Source: Planctomycetota bacterium
GTDB lineage: Bacteria; Planctomycetota; SZUA-567
Direction of reading: 5' to 3'
DNA: 40,449 nt
NCBI GenBank assembly: GCA_031289115.1
Contig: JAITQC010000155.1
Coordinates: forward strand, 1 to 40,449
Position 1 is the stretch's first letter. Each line of letters opens with the position of its first letter. The position numbers and the translations under genes are program-made. The notes under the pieces are model-generated. The model worked only from the letters and a program-made list of their open reading frames with translations, was not told the origin of the DNA and ran no database searches. This document shows, one piece after another, positions 32,315 through 40,449 of this stretch.

Positions 32315-32809
32315 TTATTCGAGTTGGAAAAGCGTGCTAAGCAGGTGGGTACCGGCGCGGGTGCGGAAAATCTTGTCCCGCACCGAGAGGATTGCCGGGG
32401 TTGCCATCTTCCCCTCGTCACAGTTGACCAGGAAATCCGCTTCCACCAGGATTTGGTAATCCAGGGCGTCAATTTGGCTGTACTCGTGGTGATGGGCGAT
32501 CAGGAAACAGACCCGGTCAATCCGTTCCGGTGGCAGTGACTGCCGCGACAGTATCTCCCGCGCCAGGGGTGGGCCCTCGATTTGCTGGTACTGCCCATCG
32601 GCGGAGTAATACTTGGATAAACTTGGCTTTATCCCGATATCGTGGAGTATGGTGGCCACTTGGAGCCAAGCCAGGTCCTCCGGGGACATGCCTTCGGCCA
32701 GGCCGATTATTTGAGCGTATCCTGTCACCTTGAGAAGGTGGTTAAAGCGATGGCGGTCAGGATCGAAGGCGAGTATGTCCTGAAAAAGCTGGTAGATGTC
32801 AACAGCCAT
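32315..32809 (-). CDS. HD-domain protein (predicted phosphohydrolase)
   Basis: 164 residues. The HD metal site is H24 (RFNHLLKVTGYA), H56-D57 (ATILHDIGI) and a later Asp (LVEADFLVN), with HHH in FLIAHHHEYS between. Such small HD proteins hydrolyse nucleotides or phosphate esters; the substrate is not evident. It starts 29 bases after the methyltransferase gene on the same strand. It is the last intact gene before the island, 64 bases from the decayed peptidase. Confidence 0.8.
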   Translation of the reverse strand: MAVDIYQLFQDILAFDPDRHRFNHLLKVTGYAQIIGLAEGMSPEDLAWLQVATILHDIGIKPSLSKYYSADGQYQQIEGPPLAREILSRQSLPPERIDRVCFLIAHHHEYSQIDALDYQILVEADFLVNCDEGKMATPAILSVRDKIFRTRAGTHLLSTLFQLE

Positions 32810-32838
32810 GGGTGCCTTTCGGGATACGCGGGGAAGAG

Positions 32839-33720
32839 TTAATCCTCGTAGTGCTTTTCCGCCTCCGAAGGCGGTCCGGGTGGGGTGTCGCTACTGTTGG
32901 CTTTCCAGGCGATGTTAATAAGGAGCTTTCCGCCGTCCCGGCCAAAATCGGGATATTCGCGGGTCTCCAAGTTGGAGAAGCCGGCCATGCGGGTGACGTC
33001 CCGCCAGTGGCGCCAGGTCCAGTAGGCAGGACGCCGCAGAGTAGTGGATTCCAGACGCGACTCGCCGTTTTCGTCACTGATGTAAAGAAGGCGCTCGTCG
33101 ATGTAATCGGCCGCTTTACTCCTTAGCTTCACCATGGTACAGGTCACCTTGCCGTCCCGCACAAACCATTCCACCTTTTCCGGGGGTTCGGAAAGCCATT
33201 CCCTTTCCACCCGTTCCTTGGGGCCACCCTCCGGTTCTCCCTCGGTGGCGCCGCCAAACATCAGGAAACCGCCTGGATGCAGGGCATGATAGAGGCCGAC
33301 CAGGGAAATACCCAGTTGATCCCAGGAGGGTTCGAGGTTGAGGCCGGTGACCAGGATGCCATCGAAATGGTGTGGCATATGCTTGGGGAGTTCATGCCAG
33401 GGGGAGCGGAAAAAAGTGACGGTGGCGTTTTCTTTGCCCGCGAGTTCACGGGCAAGGTTGACGGCGGTTCCCGAGATGTCGGAACCAAGAAGGGTGCAAC
33501 CCTTTTCCGCCAGATAGATGGCACGCCGCCCCAGGCCGCAGGAGGCGTCCAAAAGAACTTTGGCGTCGGTTTTTTGCGCCAGATCAGCAAAGGCGCGGGC
33601 CGCTCCACCGCCCTGGCCGTGGACAGCGGCGCGAAAACTCTGGCGCCAGCGGTCGCGGCGGAACCATTCCCAACGGTGAATTAAGTCCCAATCGGTCATT
33701 AAATCGGTGGAAATGTCCAT
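32839..33720 (-). CDS. Class I SAM-dependent methyltransferase, substrate unknown
   Basis: 293 residues. The Rossmann motif I is VLLDASCGLGRRAIYLAEKG at about 55-74, followed by LLGSDISGTAVNLAREL (motif II) and FDGILVTGLNLEP. The remaining half has a Trp-rich stretch (RRPAYWTWRHWRDVTRMAG) and a GFSNLETREYPDF end as in Methyltransf_11/25 enzymes. The acceptor cannot be told. GGAAAAC precedes ATG 33720; an internal ATG at codon 8 is possible. It is followed at 29 bases by the HD gene. Confidence 0.82.
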   Translation of the reverse strand: MDISTDLMTDWDLIHRWEWFRRDRWRQSFRAAVHGQGGGAARAFADLAQKTDAKVLLDASCGLGRRAIYLAEKGCTLLGSDISGTAVNLARELAGKENATVTFFRSPWHELPKHMPHHFDGILVTGLNLEPSWDQLGISLVGLYHALHPGGFLMFGGATEGEPEGGPKERVEREWLSEPPEKVEWFVRDGKVTCTMVKLRSKAADYIDERLLYISDENGESRLESTTLRRPAYWTWRHWRDVTRMAGFSNLETREYPDFGRDGGKLLINIAWKANSSDTPPGPPSEAEKHYED

Positions 33721-33860
33721 ACGTTAGTTTTCCGTTCTAGGCGACCTGATAAACCCGCTGGTGTTTTGGCTACCCCGTATCCCGGAGTTGGTTGTCACCG
33801 GGACTCCCTCCGGCCGGGTAGTGCCTTGCCGCCCGCGGTTGTCGGGCGCGGCAGTGGTTT

Positions 33861-34919
33861 TCAGGGATGCGAACCTGGGAAATCCAGACCCATTTTCTCG
33901 GGAAACCCGAACATCAGGTTGAGATTTTGCAGAGCTGTCCCGGCCTGGCCTTTCAGCAAATTGTCGATATGGCTTATCACCCGGAAGAAACCGGTGCGTT
34001 CATCAACCGCTACAGTAAGGATGCAACGGTTGGATTCGCGAACGTCGGCGGTGGAGACGGCTTGGTTGGAGTCGACCACCCGGACAAAGGCGGAGGTGGC
34101 GTAGGCTTCTTGGTAAAGGGCGAGGGTCTTGGCTTGGTTCACGCCCGGCGCCAGGCGGCCATACACTGAACTCAGCATTCCCCGGGTCAGCGGCACCACC
34201 TGGGGGGTGAAGGTAATTTTCACTGGCCGGGTCGCTAGCCGGGAAAGCTCTTCCTCGATTTCCATGACATGCTGGTGGCCAGCGAGGCGATAGGCCCCCA
34301 TGCTTTCATAGCGTTCGGGATAATGGTGGGCGGGGGTGGGTTTTTTCCCCGCCCCGGATATGCCGGACTTACTGTCACAAACAAGCGTGTCCAGGTCCAG
34401 AATGCCCTCCCGCACCGCCGGAGCGAGGGCGAGGATGACTGACACGGCGAAACAGCCGGGATTCCCCACCAACCGGGCGGTGGCTATTTCCGAGCGGCGG
34501 GTTTCCGATAGACCGTAGACGCTTTCCTTGAGGAGATCCGCTGATTTGTGCCGGGGATCCCTGCCAAGGCGGGTGGCGTACTCGCTATATAATTCGGCGC
34601 TGTTAAAACGGAAGTCGCCGGAATAGTCAAGGAAGCGGCGCCCGGCTGCCAGTTCCCGCGGGGCCAGAACTTGTCCCACTCCGTCCGGGGTGGCGGCGAC
34701 CACAACCTCGGCGGGGGAGTCCTGGAATTCCGGGGAATCGGGGGAGAGGATGGGTAGGTCGCAGTAACCGACAAGGTAGGGCCAGACCTGGGAAAGTTGT
34801 TTGCCAACATCCTGGATGGCAGCGATAGCGGTGAGTTGCAACTCGGGATGGCCGAGAAGAAGCTCGACCATCCCCAGCCCCCCGTAGCCGGTGGCGCCGA
34901 TGACTTTAACCCTCGGCAT
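33861..34919 (-). CDS. argC: N-acetyl-gamma-glutamyl-phosphate reductase
   Basis: Third step of arginine synthesis: NADPH-dependent reduction of N-acetylglutamyl phosphate. 352 residues. The nucleotide-binding loop is VIGATGYGGLGMVELLLGHPE at the N-terminus, the catalytic Cys is C156 in GNPGCFAVS, and HQHVMEIEEEL (about 218) carries the active-site His region. Start ATG 34919, 57 bases after rsfS on the same strand. No other arg genes are nearby. The end FPGSHP is usual for family length. Confidence 0.95.
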   Translation of the reverse strand: MPRVKVIGATGYGGLGMVELLLGHPELQLTAIAAIQDVGKQLSQVWPYLVGYCDLPILSPDSPEFQDSPAEVVVAATPDGVGQVLAPRELAAGRRFLDYSGDFRFNSAELYSEYATRLGRDPRHKSADLLKESVYGLSETRRSEIATARLVGNPGCFAVSVILALAPAVREGILDLDTLVCDSKSGISGAGKKPTPAHHYPERYESMGAYRLAGHQHVMEIEEELSRLATRPVKITFTPQVVPLTRGMLSSVYGRLAPGVNQAKTLALYQEAYATSAFVRVVDSNQAVSTADVRESNRCILTVAVDERTGFFRVISHIDNLLKGQAGTALQNLNLMFGFPEKMGLDFPGSHP

Positions 34920-34976
34920 ACTTGTCTCTCCCGAGCGTGGGGTTGGGTTGTCGAAGGCGGGAGCTCATCGGAGCAC

Positions 34977-35390
34977 TCATTCTTTCCGGGCTGGGGCCGA
35001 CTGCCATTCCACCCGCGGGGCGTCGCCCCAGAGATCCTCCAGGCGGTAGAATTCTCGAGCGGCCGGCTCAAAAATATGGACTATGATATCGCCATGGTCA
35101 AGGAGAGTCCAACTGGTTTCCGGAACCAGCCGGCTAAGGCGAGTGCGCCCGGCCTGGATCAGCGCCTTGTCAGCCGCCTTGGCGATACCATGCAGGCGCT
35201 GGGTGCTGCTGGCGGTGGCGATGATGAAAAAGTCGGCGTAATCGGCGATGCCGCGGATATCCAGCAGTAAAAGGTCTTCAGCCCGTACGGCCTCCATGGC
35301 GTTGGCAGTGGCGATGGCGATGTTACGGATTTCCGCGTCTATTTTTGCCGCCTTTGCCGCCGTTTTGTCCAAACCCTTTCTTTCCGCCAT
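34977..35390 (-). CDS. rsfS: Ribosome silencing factor RsfS
   Basis: RsfS (RsfA/Iojap) binds uL14 of the large subunit and blocks subunit joining in slow growth. 137 residues from ATG 35390, with GGAGAGG just upstream; the track start at 35456 adds 22 doubtful residues. The core LLLLDIRGIADYADFFIIATASSTQRLHGIAKA and TSWTLLDHGDIIVHIFEPAAREFYRLEDLW is diagnostic. It usually sits with nadD or obg; here it lies after fliA and before argC. A short Lys/Ala-rich N-terminus (ERKGLDKTAAKAAK) precedes the core. Confidence 0.93.
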   Translation of the reverse strand: MAERKGLDKTAAKAAKIDAEIRNIAIATANAMEAVRAEDLLLLDIRGIADYADFFIIATASSTQRLHGIAKAADKALIQAGRTRLSRLVPETSWTLLDHGDIIVHIFEPAAREFYRLEDLWGDAPRVEWQSAPARKE

Positions 35391-35525
35391 CCAAACCTCT
35401 CCTCGGAACAGCCGCAGGCTAATAAGGCCACCCCGCCTCGAGGCGAGGACTACCACTTGGTAATTTTAAACCCTCTTCTCCCGAATGCAACGGCAATCTC
35501 GCCCTTGTCCTGTCGGACAAGAGAT

Positions 35526-36332
35526 TTAAATGGAGTGGGTGGAAATATGTCGCTGGGTGAACTTCTCCTTCAGGAAATTCAGGGTGTGCTGGTGGATCTG
35601 GCAGACCCGGCTTTCCGAAAGGTCGAGGATGGCGCCGATTTCCTTCAGGTTGAGGTTTTCATAGTAATAGAGGACCAGCACCTTTTTCTCGTCTTCGGAC
35701 AGACCCCGTAGCGCCACCTCCTTTATCTCGGCCCGGATCAACTTTTCCAGGGGGTCGGGGGCGTTGGTGTCGGGTATCGTTTCTATAGGACCAATCTCGT
35801 TGTCGTCGCTATCGTCCCATTTGCGGTCCAGCGACACCATGGACTTGACATGGACCTCCTGCATGAGGCTGTCGTAATCCTTGCCGGAGAGGTTGAGGTA
35901 TTCCGCCAACTCGTATTCAAAGGGCGGGCGACCCAGTTCAAGCTCCAACTCCTCGCGGGCTTTTCGCACATCGCTCACCTTTTTCCTGACTTGCCGCGAT
36001 GGCCAGTCCTGGCGGCGCAACTCGTCAACAATCGCCCCATAGATGCGGCGGTTGCAGTAAGTCGAGAATTTCACGCCTTCGTCAGGATTAAACTTGCGGA
36101 TAGCGTCCAGGAGCCCGAAATTTCCGTAGCTGATGAGATCCTGCACCTCCAGATGGGTTGGGAGGTGTTTCGCCGCCTGTTCGGCCATGTGGAAAACCAA
36201 GGGAAGGTAGTTTTCGATAAGAACGCTACGCGTCTCATCGTCCCTGGTTTTAATATAACGCTGCCACAGTTCCGTCTCCTCTTCCTCGCTTAAGGGCGGG
36301 GGAAGCTTGTAACTCTCGGTGTACTCGTTCAT
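35526..36332 (-). CDS. fliA: Flagellar RNA polymerase sigma factor FliA/WhiG type (sigma-28)
   Basis: 268 residues from ATG 36332 (GGAG eight bases upstream). Region 2 has EVQDLISYGNFGLLDAIRKFNPDEGVKFSTYCNRRIYGAIVDELRRQDW, the sigma-28 hallmark. Region 3 is VRKKVSDVRKAREELELELGRPP. Region 4 has VLVLYYYENLNLKEIGAILDLSESRVCQIHQ. It transcribes late flagellar and chemotaxis genes, normally held by FlgM, which is not in the window. Order flhA-flhF-(104 aa)-fliA on one strand indicates an operon. An acidic insert (DDSDDNEIGPIETIPDT) between regions 3 and 4 is within family range. Confidence 0.92.
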   Translation of the reverse strand: MNEYTESYKLPPPLSEEEETELWQRYIKTRDDETRSVLIENYLPLVFHMAEQAAKHLPTHLEVQDLISYGNFGLLDAIRKFNPDEGVKFSTYCNRRIYGAIVDELRRQDWPSRQVRKKVSDVRKAREELELELGRPPFEYELAEYLNLSGKDYDSLMQEVHVKSMVSLDRKWDDSDDNEIGPIETIPDTNAPDPLEKLIRAEIKEVALRGLSEDEKKVLVLYYYENLNLKEIGAILDLSESRVCQIHQHTLNFLKEKFTQRHISTHSI

Positions 36333-36387
36333 GACAGATTCTCCTCGAAACATTTACTCTTCCCATGTGACAATATCAGCGGGTCGG

Positions 36388-36702
36388 CTACTGGGGTGTC
36401 CCCTCCTCCGCGCTGTCTTTGGTCATCCGATCATAATTGGCCCGGGCGCGATATTTCTTTTCGATGTCGCGGCCGCGTCTTTCCGCCAGTACTTCCTGCA
36501 CCAGGGCCATTCCCAGGGTTGAGACGAAAAAACCGAGGAGTAGAAAGGCGACGGTGATGTATATCCCCACCTCCCAGGCGGTCTCGGCCGTCATCACCGA
36601 CTCGGGCGGCAAGCCGGAAAACCAGCGTTGGTAGATCCAGCTACAGAGAAAGGACAAGAGGCCAAGAAGAGCGAAAAAGCCGCCCAGTTTTTTGATTAAC
36701 AT
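36388..36702 (-). CDS. Two-helix membrane protein between flhF and fliA
   Basis: 104 residues with transmembrane segments at about 5-26 (LGGFFALLGLLSFLCSWIY) and 46-70 (VGIYITVAFLLLGFFVSTLGMAL), then a charged helical tail (AERRGRDIEKKYRARANYDR). Its ATG overlaps the end of flhF and its GGAGGT site lies inside the flhF coding end, so it is coupled to flhF. This position normally holds flhG or motility genes. I recognise no family; a flagellar or regulatory role is only implied by the operon. Confidence 0.6.
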   Translation of the reverse strand: MLIKKLGGFFALLGLLSFLCSWIYQRWFSGLPPESVMTAETAWEVGIYITVAFLLLGFFVSTLGMALVQEVLAERRGRDIEKKYRARANYDRMTKDSAEEGTPQ

Positions 36703-38051
36703 GACAGGTCACCTCCGTTACGGTCCCGTCCCGCCACCTGGAGGCGGCCGTTAACCAAGATATAGGTGCCGGTGACCAGACCGGCTAGAGGAGCGCTTTC
36801 CGCCGTAAGAAAAGAATCCTTGTATTTCTGGCCGGTAGTCACGTAACTGATACCGTCCCCTAGGGCGGCCGCCAGGGTGAGCAGCGTCCCATAGGAGGGG
36901 ATCTCGTCCAGTTTACTCAGGATCAGCCGGTTGAAATTGAGCGGGCGGAAGCGTTCGGTGATGTCGGCGATGTTTCTTGAGGCAGTGACGCTAGCCAGGA
37001 CCAGATGGGTCTCGTCCGGTTTTGCCGCCTCCAGCATGTCAGCCAACTCGTCCAGGCCTGACTTGTCGCGGGGCGAGCGGCCGCCAGTGTCGATAAGGAT
37101 CAGGTCAAGGTCAGACATCGACTCTATCAGGTGACGCATGTCTTCTGGACTACTGGCGGTTTCGGCCGGCATAGTCATAATCTGGCCGAGATTTTTCAAT
37201 TGGTAGTCAGCCGCCGGGCGGCTGCGGTCCTCATTAATCAGGCCCACCTGGCGTCCGCGCAGGGAAAAGTCCACTGCCAGTTTAGCGACGGTGGTTGATT
37301 TGCCGACCCCGGTGGGGCCAATGAACGCCACCACCGTAGGTCCATCCTCGCGTAGGAGGATGGGGCCAGCGACAGGAATGCGTTTGGCGATTTCCCGGGT
37401 GAGGGCGTTATGGAGTGCGATAGTCCCCTCCGAAAGCACTTTTTCATCCAGGTCCAGATTTTCCACCAGCTCCCGGGCCACTTCGGAATCGACATCGTCA
37501 TCGACTAGGATCTGGTAAAGCTTGAGGAGTTCCGGCCCCACCTTTGGCAACCCACCCCGGCCCTGCAGGGAGAAGAGGCGGTGCATTTCGTTTCGCATCT
37601 CGCGGTAGTCGCGGTTGATTTCGTCGCGGAATTCCCGGTTGTCGCGGGTCACTTCCGTCATGACATGCTTGATGTCCTGCAGGTGTCCGGCGAGGCCATG
37701 GCTGGTTTCGCCAAGCTCGGCTGGGGCGAGACGTTGACTCGCCACCATTTTCCGGCTTTGTTCGGCCAGTGACTCGGCCTTGGCGTAAGTCTTGAGGAGG
37801 GGGTGGATAGGGCCGTCGGTTTTGACTTTGGCCGGGGCTTCCTTGTCAGGTAAGGGGTTTATCGCCACCTCAAGCTCTACCTCGGAATCGCCACCGAGTT
37901 TGTTCATCGAAAGTAGCGACAAGAGGTTTTTGTGCGTGACTCGACGGCGATCAACTATGGTGAAGTTGCTGCCCAGTTTGGCCTTAGCCATATTGACCGC
38001 CTCGGTAACGGTTCGGCCGGTGAATATATGGGTTTTGCTTTTTTTCGCCAT
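36696..38051 (-). CDS. flhF: Flagellar biosynthesis SRP-like GTPase FlhF
   Basis: FlhF sets the site and number of flagella. 451 residues: an N-terminal B domain (MAKKSKTHIFTGRTVTEAVNMAKAKLG), a helical N domain (about 180-235), and a G domain with P-loop FIGPTGVGKSTTVAKLA at about 248, DTGGRSPRD (G3) and LSKLDEI (G4). The G2-side segment reads LINEDRSRPAADYQLKNLG instead of the usual DTYRIGAxxQL; the DTYR motif that contacts nucleotide is thus changed. It lies 139 bases after flhA. No flhG follows. Identification is firm; the departure in the G2 motif may alter GTP turnover. Confidence 0.92.
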   Translation of the reverse strand: MAKKSKTHIFTGRTVTEAVNMAKAKLGSNFTIVDRRRVTHKNLLSLLSMNKLGGDSEVELEVAINPLPDKEAPAKVKTDGPIHPLLKTYAKAESLAEQSRKMVASQRLAPAELGETSHGLAGHLQDIKHVMTEVTRDNREFRDEINRDYREMRNEMHRLFSLQGRGGLPKVGPELLKLYQILVDDDVDSEVARELVENLDLDEKVLSEGTIALHNALTREIAKRIPVAGPILLREDGPTVVAFIGPTGVGKSTTVAKLAVDFSLRGRQVGLINEDRSRPAADYQLKNLGQIMTMPAETASSPEDMRHLIESMSDLDLILIDTGGRSPRDKSGLDELADMLEAAKPDETHLVLASVTASRNIADITERFRPLNFNRLILSKLDEIPSYGTLLTLAAALGDGISYVTTGQKYKDSFLTAESAPLAGLVTGTYILVNGRLQVAGRDRNGGDLSC

Positions 38052-38190
38052 AATCAGTCACTCACTCTTTCACTTGCCCATTCTGTTTTTGTTTTTTCGC
38101 CAGTCCCCATCGTCTCCGGTCCCATCCCTCACGCTTGTCTTGCCGCCTTCTATGTCCCATCTGCCTATCCACTGCTAACCCTGGGTTCTC

Positions 38191-40410
38191 CTAACTGGCA
38201 GGCGAAAACAGCGTGCCAGCCTCTACTTTCACCATACCAACTGAAATGGGTTCATAATCCTGGAGAATTTCGTTAAAAGACATCACCGCCAGCATGGGTA
38301 TGCGCGCTAAGGTTAGACGCTTCATGTGTAGGCGTAGTTGCGGATTGGTGAGCATGAGCGGACTGTGTCCGGACTGTACCTGGCGCTGCACCTCGGTGGA
38401 AATAGCCTCAATGATCTTTTGCGAGGCGGCTGGCCTGAGGGTTAGGTATGATCCGCTGTCAGTGTGTTCAATCCGCTGCTGCAACTGCTCCTCGAGGCGG
38501 GGATCGAGGGTGACCACATGGATTTTCTTGGTGCCAGGGGCGGCATATTCGCTGCAAAGCCAGCGTTTCAGCCCATTCCTGGCGAATTCGGTCAGAATGT
38601 CGGGATCCTTGGTGCGGCGACCGAAATCGGCAAGAACCTCTAGAATGGCGGCGAGATTGCGGATTGACACCTTTTCCTGGAGGAGGTTTTGGAGAACTTT
38701 CTGGACATCGGTTATTGAGAGAATCTTGGCGTCGATGACCTCTTCCACCGTGCCGGGTGAATTTTCTTTGACCGCGTCCAGGAGGCGTTTGACCGCGTCC
38801 TTGGTCAGTAGTTCGGCGGCCCGCGCCTTGATCACCTCGGTAAGGTGGGTGGCAACCACGGTTTCGGCGTCCACCACGGTGTAACCGATGCGCTCGGCGT
38901 ATTCGCGGTAGTCGGCGGTTATCCATACTGCCGGCATGCCAAAAGCGGGTTCCACTGTCTCATCGCCATCTAGCTTTTCCGTGGCGGCTCCCGAGTCTAT
39001 GGCCATGAAGCGGTCCGCCTCGGCAGTGCCGCGGGCGGCCGGGGCGTCAAAAATCTTTACCACGTACTCGTTGGCCTCCAGCTGGATGTTGTCGCGGATA
39101 CGAATGGGGGGGACGATAATCCCCAGTTCCTGGGCCAGTTGCTGGCGGATAAGCTGTACCCGGGCCAGGAGTCCGCCACCCCCGGACTGCTTGGTGTCAA
39201 CCAGCGGTACCACCCCATAACCCACTTCCAGGGTCATGGTGTCGACCTTCAGGAGATTCTCCACCTTTTCCGGTTCGACCGGTTTAGCCTCTTCCTCTTT
39301 CGCCTTCGCCTTAGCTTGCTCCCGCTCCTCTTCCATGGTCGTTTCGGCGCTCTGGCGGGCTATATACCATAGGCCGAAGCATATCGAGGAAATGAGGAGG
39401 AGGGGGAAGGGCGGGAAGGGGGTGATCCGGACAAGGCCGGACAAACCTATTACTCCCATTATGAGAGAGGCCAGGAGAATGGGTTTGTGCTGGCCAAAGA
39501 ACTGGCCCATGACTTCCTGGCCAAATTCCATGCGCCCGGCGCTACGGGTGACCAGGAGGCCGGAGCCAACGCTTATCAGGAGGGAAGGTATCTGGGCGGA
39601 AAGACCGTCCCCGATGGTAAGGATGGTGTAGACCCGGGCGGCGTCGCTGAAGGTCATGCCGTGAATGGCGATTCCGATGATGAAGCCGACGCCGATATTT
39701 ATGAAGGTGATGATTATTCCAGCCAAGGTGTCGCCAGCCACAAATTTTGAAGCACCATCCATGGCGCCATAGAAGTCGGCCAGTTGCTGGATTTCTTGAC
39801 GGCGCTTCGTCGCCTCTGGCAGGTCAATGGTGCCGGCGTTAAGGTCGGCGTCGATGGCCATTTGTTTTCCTGGCATGGCGTCCAAGGTGAAGCGGGCCGC
39901 CACTTCGGCGATACGGGTGGCACCCTTGGTTATGACCAGGAACTGGACCAGCATCAGGATGGCAAAGATGGTGAGACCGACCGCCATGGAGTCGAGACTG
40001 GTCGAACCGGTGCCGCCGCCGCCGACAAAGGCCCCGAAGGTGGCGATTAATTCCCCGGCGGCGCCTAGACCTTCGCCGCCGCGACTAAGGATCAGCCGGG
40101 TGGAGGCGATGTTAAGGGCCAGCCGATAGAGGGTGAGGACAAGGAGAACGGAGGGGAAGCTACTGAAATGCAGGGGCTGCGCGACATAAATGGTCATCAT
40201 CAGGAGGATGATGCCTAGGAGAATGTTAATGCCGATCAAGATATCCATCAGGAACGGTGGCAGGGGCATGATCATGATGGAGAGGGCGGAAATGACGAAT
40301 ATGGCGATGAAAACGTTGCGGTTGCTACGGAAATAGCGTGTCAGGGTGACCTGGAGCGAGCCCAGGGCCATTCTAAAAGGATCGGGTTTCCTGACCGCTC
40401 CGGCACTCAT
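38191..40410 (-). CDS. flhA: Flagellar type III export apparatus protein FlhA
   Basis: Core export-gate subunit; its cytoplasmic ring binds chaperone-substrate complexes. About 739 residues with the start taken at ATG 40410 (AGAGGAAG about 11 bases upstream); the track start at 40431 cannot be excluded. Eight or so transmembrane helices in the first 320 residues, with LTLYRLALNIASTRLIL and the FHIPEP-type loop KQMAIDADLNAGTID. A Glu/Lys-rich linker (EEEREQAKAKAKEEE) follows, then the C-terminal domain (about 395-739) with VDAETVVATHLTEVIK and PQLRLHMKRL. It is the first flagellar gene in the window, and flhB may lie upstream beyond the edge. Confidence 0.95.
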   Translation of the reverse strand: MSAGAVRKPDPFRMALGSLQVTLTRYFRSNRNVFIAIFVISALSIMIMPLPPFLMDILIGINILLGIILLMMTIYVAQPLHFSSFPSVLLVLTLYRLALNIASTRLILSRGGEGLGAAGELIATFGAFVGGGGTGSTSLDSMAVGLTIFAILMLVQFLVITKGATRIAEVAARFTLDAMPGKQMAIDADLNAGTIDLPEATKRRQEIQQLADFYGAMDGASKFVAGDTLAGIIITFINIGVGFIIGIAIHGMTFSDAARVYTILTIGDGLSAQIPSLLISVGSGLLVTRSAGRMEFGQEVMGQFFGQHKPILLASLIMGVIGLSGLVRITPFPPFPLLLISSICFGLWYIARQSAETTMEEEREQAKAKAKEEEAKPVEPEKVENLLKVDTMTLEVGYGVVPLVDTKQSGGGGLLARVQLIRQQLAQELGIIVPPIRIRDNIQLEANEYVVKIFDAPAARGTAEADRFMAIDSGAATEKLDGDETVEPAFGMPAVWITADYREYAERIGYTVVDAETVVATHLTEVIKARAAELLTKDAVKRLLDAVKENSPGTVEEVIDAKILSITDVQKVLQNLLQEKVSIRNLAAILEVLADFGRRTKDPDILTEFARNGLKRWLCSEYAAPGTKKIHVVTLDPRLEEQLQQRIEHTDSGSYLTLRPAASQKIIEAISTEVQRQVQSGHSPLMLTNPQLRLHMKRLTLARIPMLAVMSFNEILQDYEPISVGMVKVEAGTLFSPAS

Positions 40411-40449
40411 ACCAACACCACTTCCTCTCATTGATGCCCGTAACTGGGG

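Noticed and set aside
33780-33860. G+C-rich inverted repeat after argC as a terminator
   Set aside because: The stem has a two-base bulge and no T run on the minus strand, so termination is not supported.

Overview
The window carries about 30 intact protein genes plus several decayed ones. It comes from a flagellated bacterium with a Gram-negative type envelope: there are a lipoprotein, Sec signal peptides, a periplasmic-sensor type ECF operon, and the flagellar export gene flhA with flhF and a FliA-type sigma factor. I cannot fix the phylum. A base-excision-fold protein with a Lys/Ala tail, a DUF2225-TPR protein, a dockerin-like Ca loop and repeat-bearing SPFH proteins are things I associate with planctomycete/PVC-like or deltaproteobacterial genomes, but this is a weak inference. 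Most genes are G+C rich; the stretch at about 27.4-32.2 kb is clearly more A+T rich and looks acquired.

Region by region. 0-0.5 kb: an ISAs1-type transposase remnant. 0.5-3 kb: a Pro/Ala-tailed lipoprotein facing an unknown membrane-anchored protein. 2.3-8 kb (minus): a copper-handling cluster made of an HMA/DsbD-like/cupredoxin membrane protein, DUF2318 protein and Cu+ ATPase CopA. It carries two scars of the same kind, in which a gene pair was duplicated in tandem and then collapsed internally. 8-9 kb: a 1-kb stretch without a convincing gene. 9-11.8 kb (plus): an ECF sigma factor, a candidate anti-sigma membrane protein, a periplasmic metal-sensor-like protein, rlmE and a secreted protein. 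11.9-15.4 kb: two paralogous SPFH proteins with triple beta-type repeats. 15.5-22.5 kb (minus): mutS, an M15/YcbK-like peptidase, a DUF2225-like TPR protein, cinA and a small membrane protein, with a good promoter upstream. 22.8-27.4 kb (plus): a PPC/DUF296-like protein, an EndoIII-fold protein with a histone-H1-like tail, a strong terminator, then hisG, a zinc-ribbon protein, yebC and a SpoU methyltransferase.

27.4-32.3 kb is a defence/mobile island: a relaxase-like remnant, then on the minus strand a tightly overlapping operon of a cytosine-5 DNA methyltransferase, a DUF262 protein and a MAE_28990-type HEPN ribonuclease. Before it lie a small antitoxin-like ORF and a heavily decayed S8 (subtilase) peptidase. 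The three-gene operon is the best candidate for an under-described system here.

32.3-40.4 kb (minus): housekeeping and flagellar genes in the order flhA, flhF, a 104-residue membrane protein, fliA, rsfS, argC, a methyltransferase and an HD-domain protein. No flhG lies in the usual place after flhF. No rRNA, tRNA or CRISPR array was recognised.
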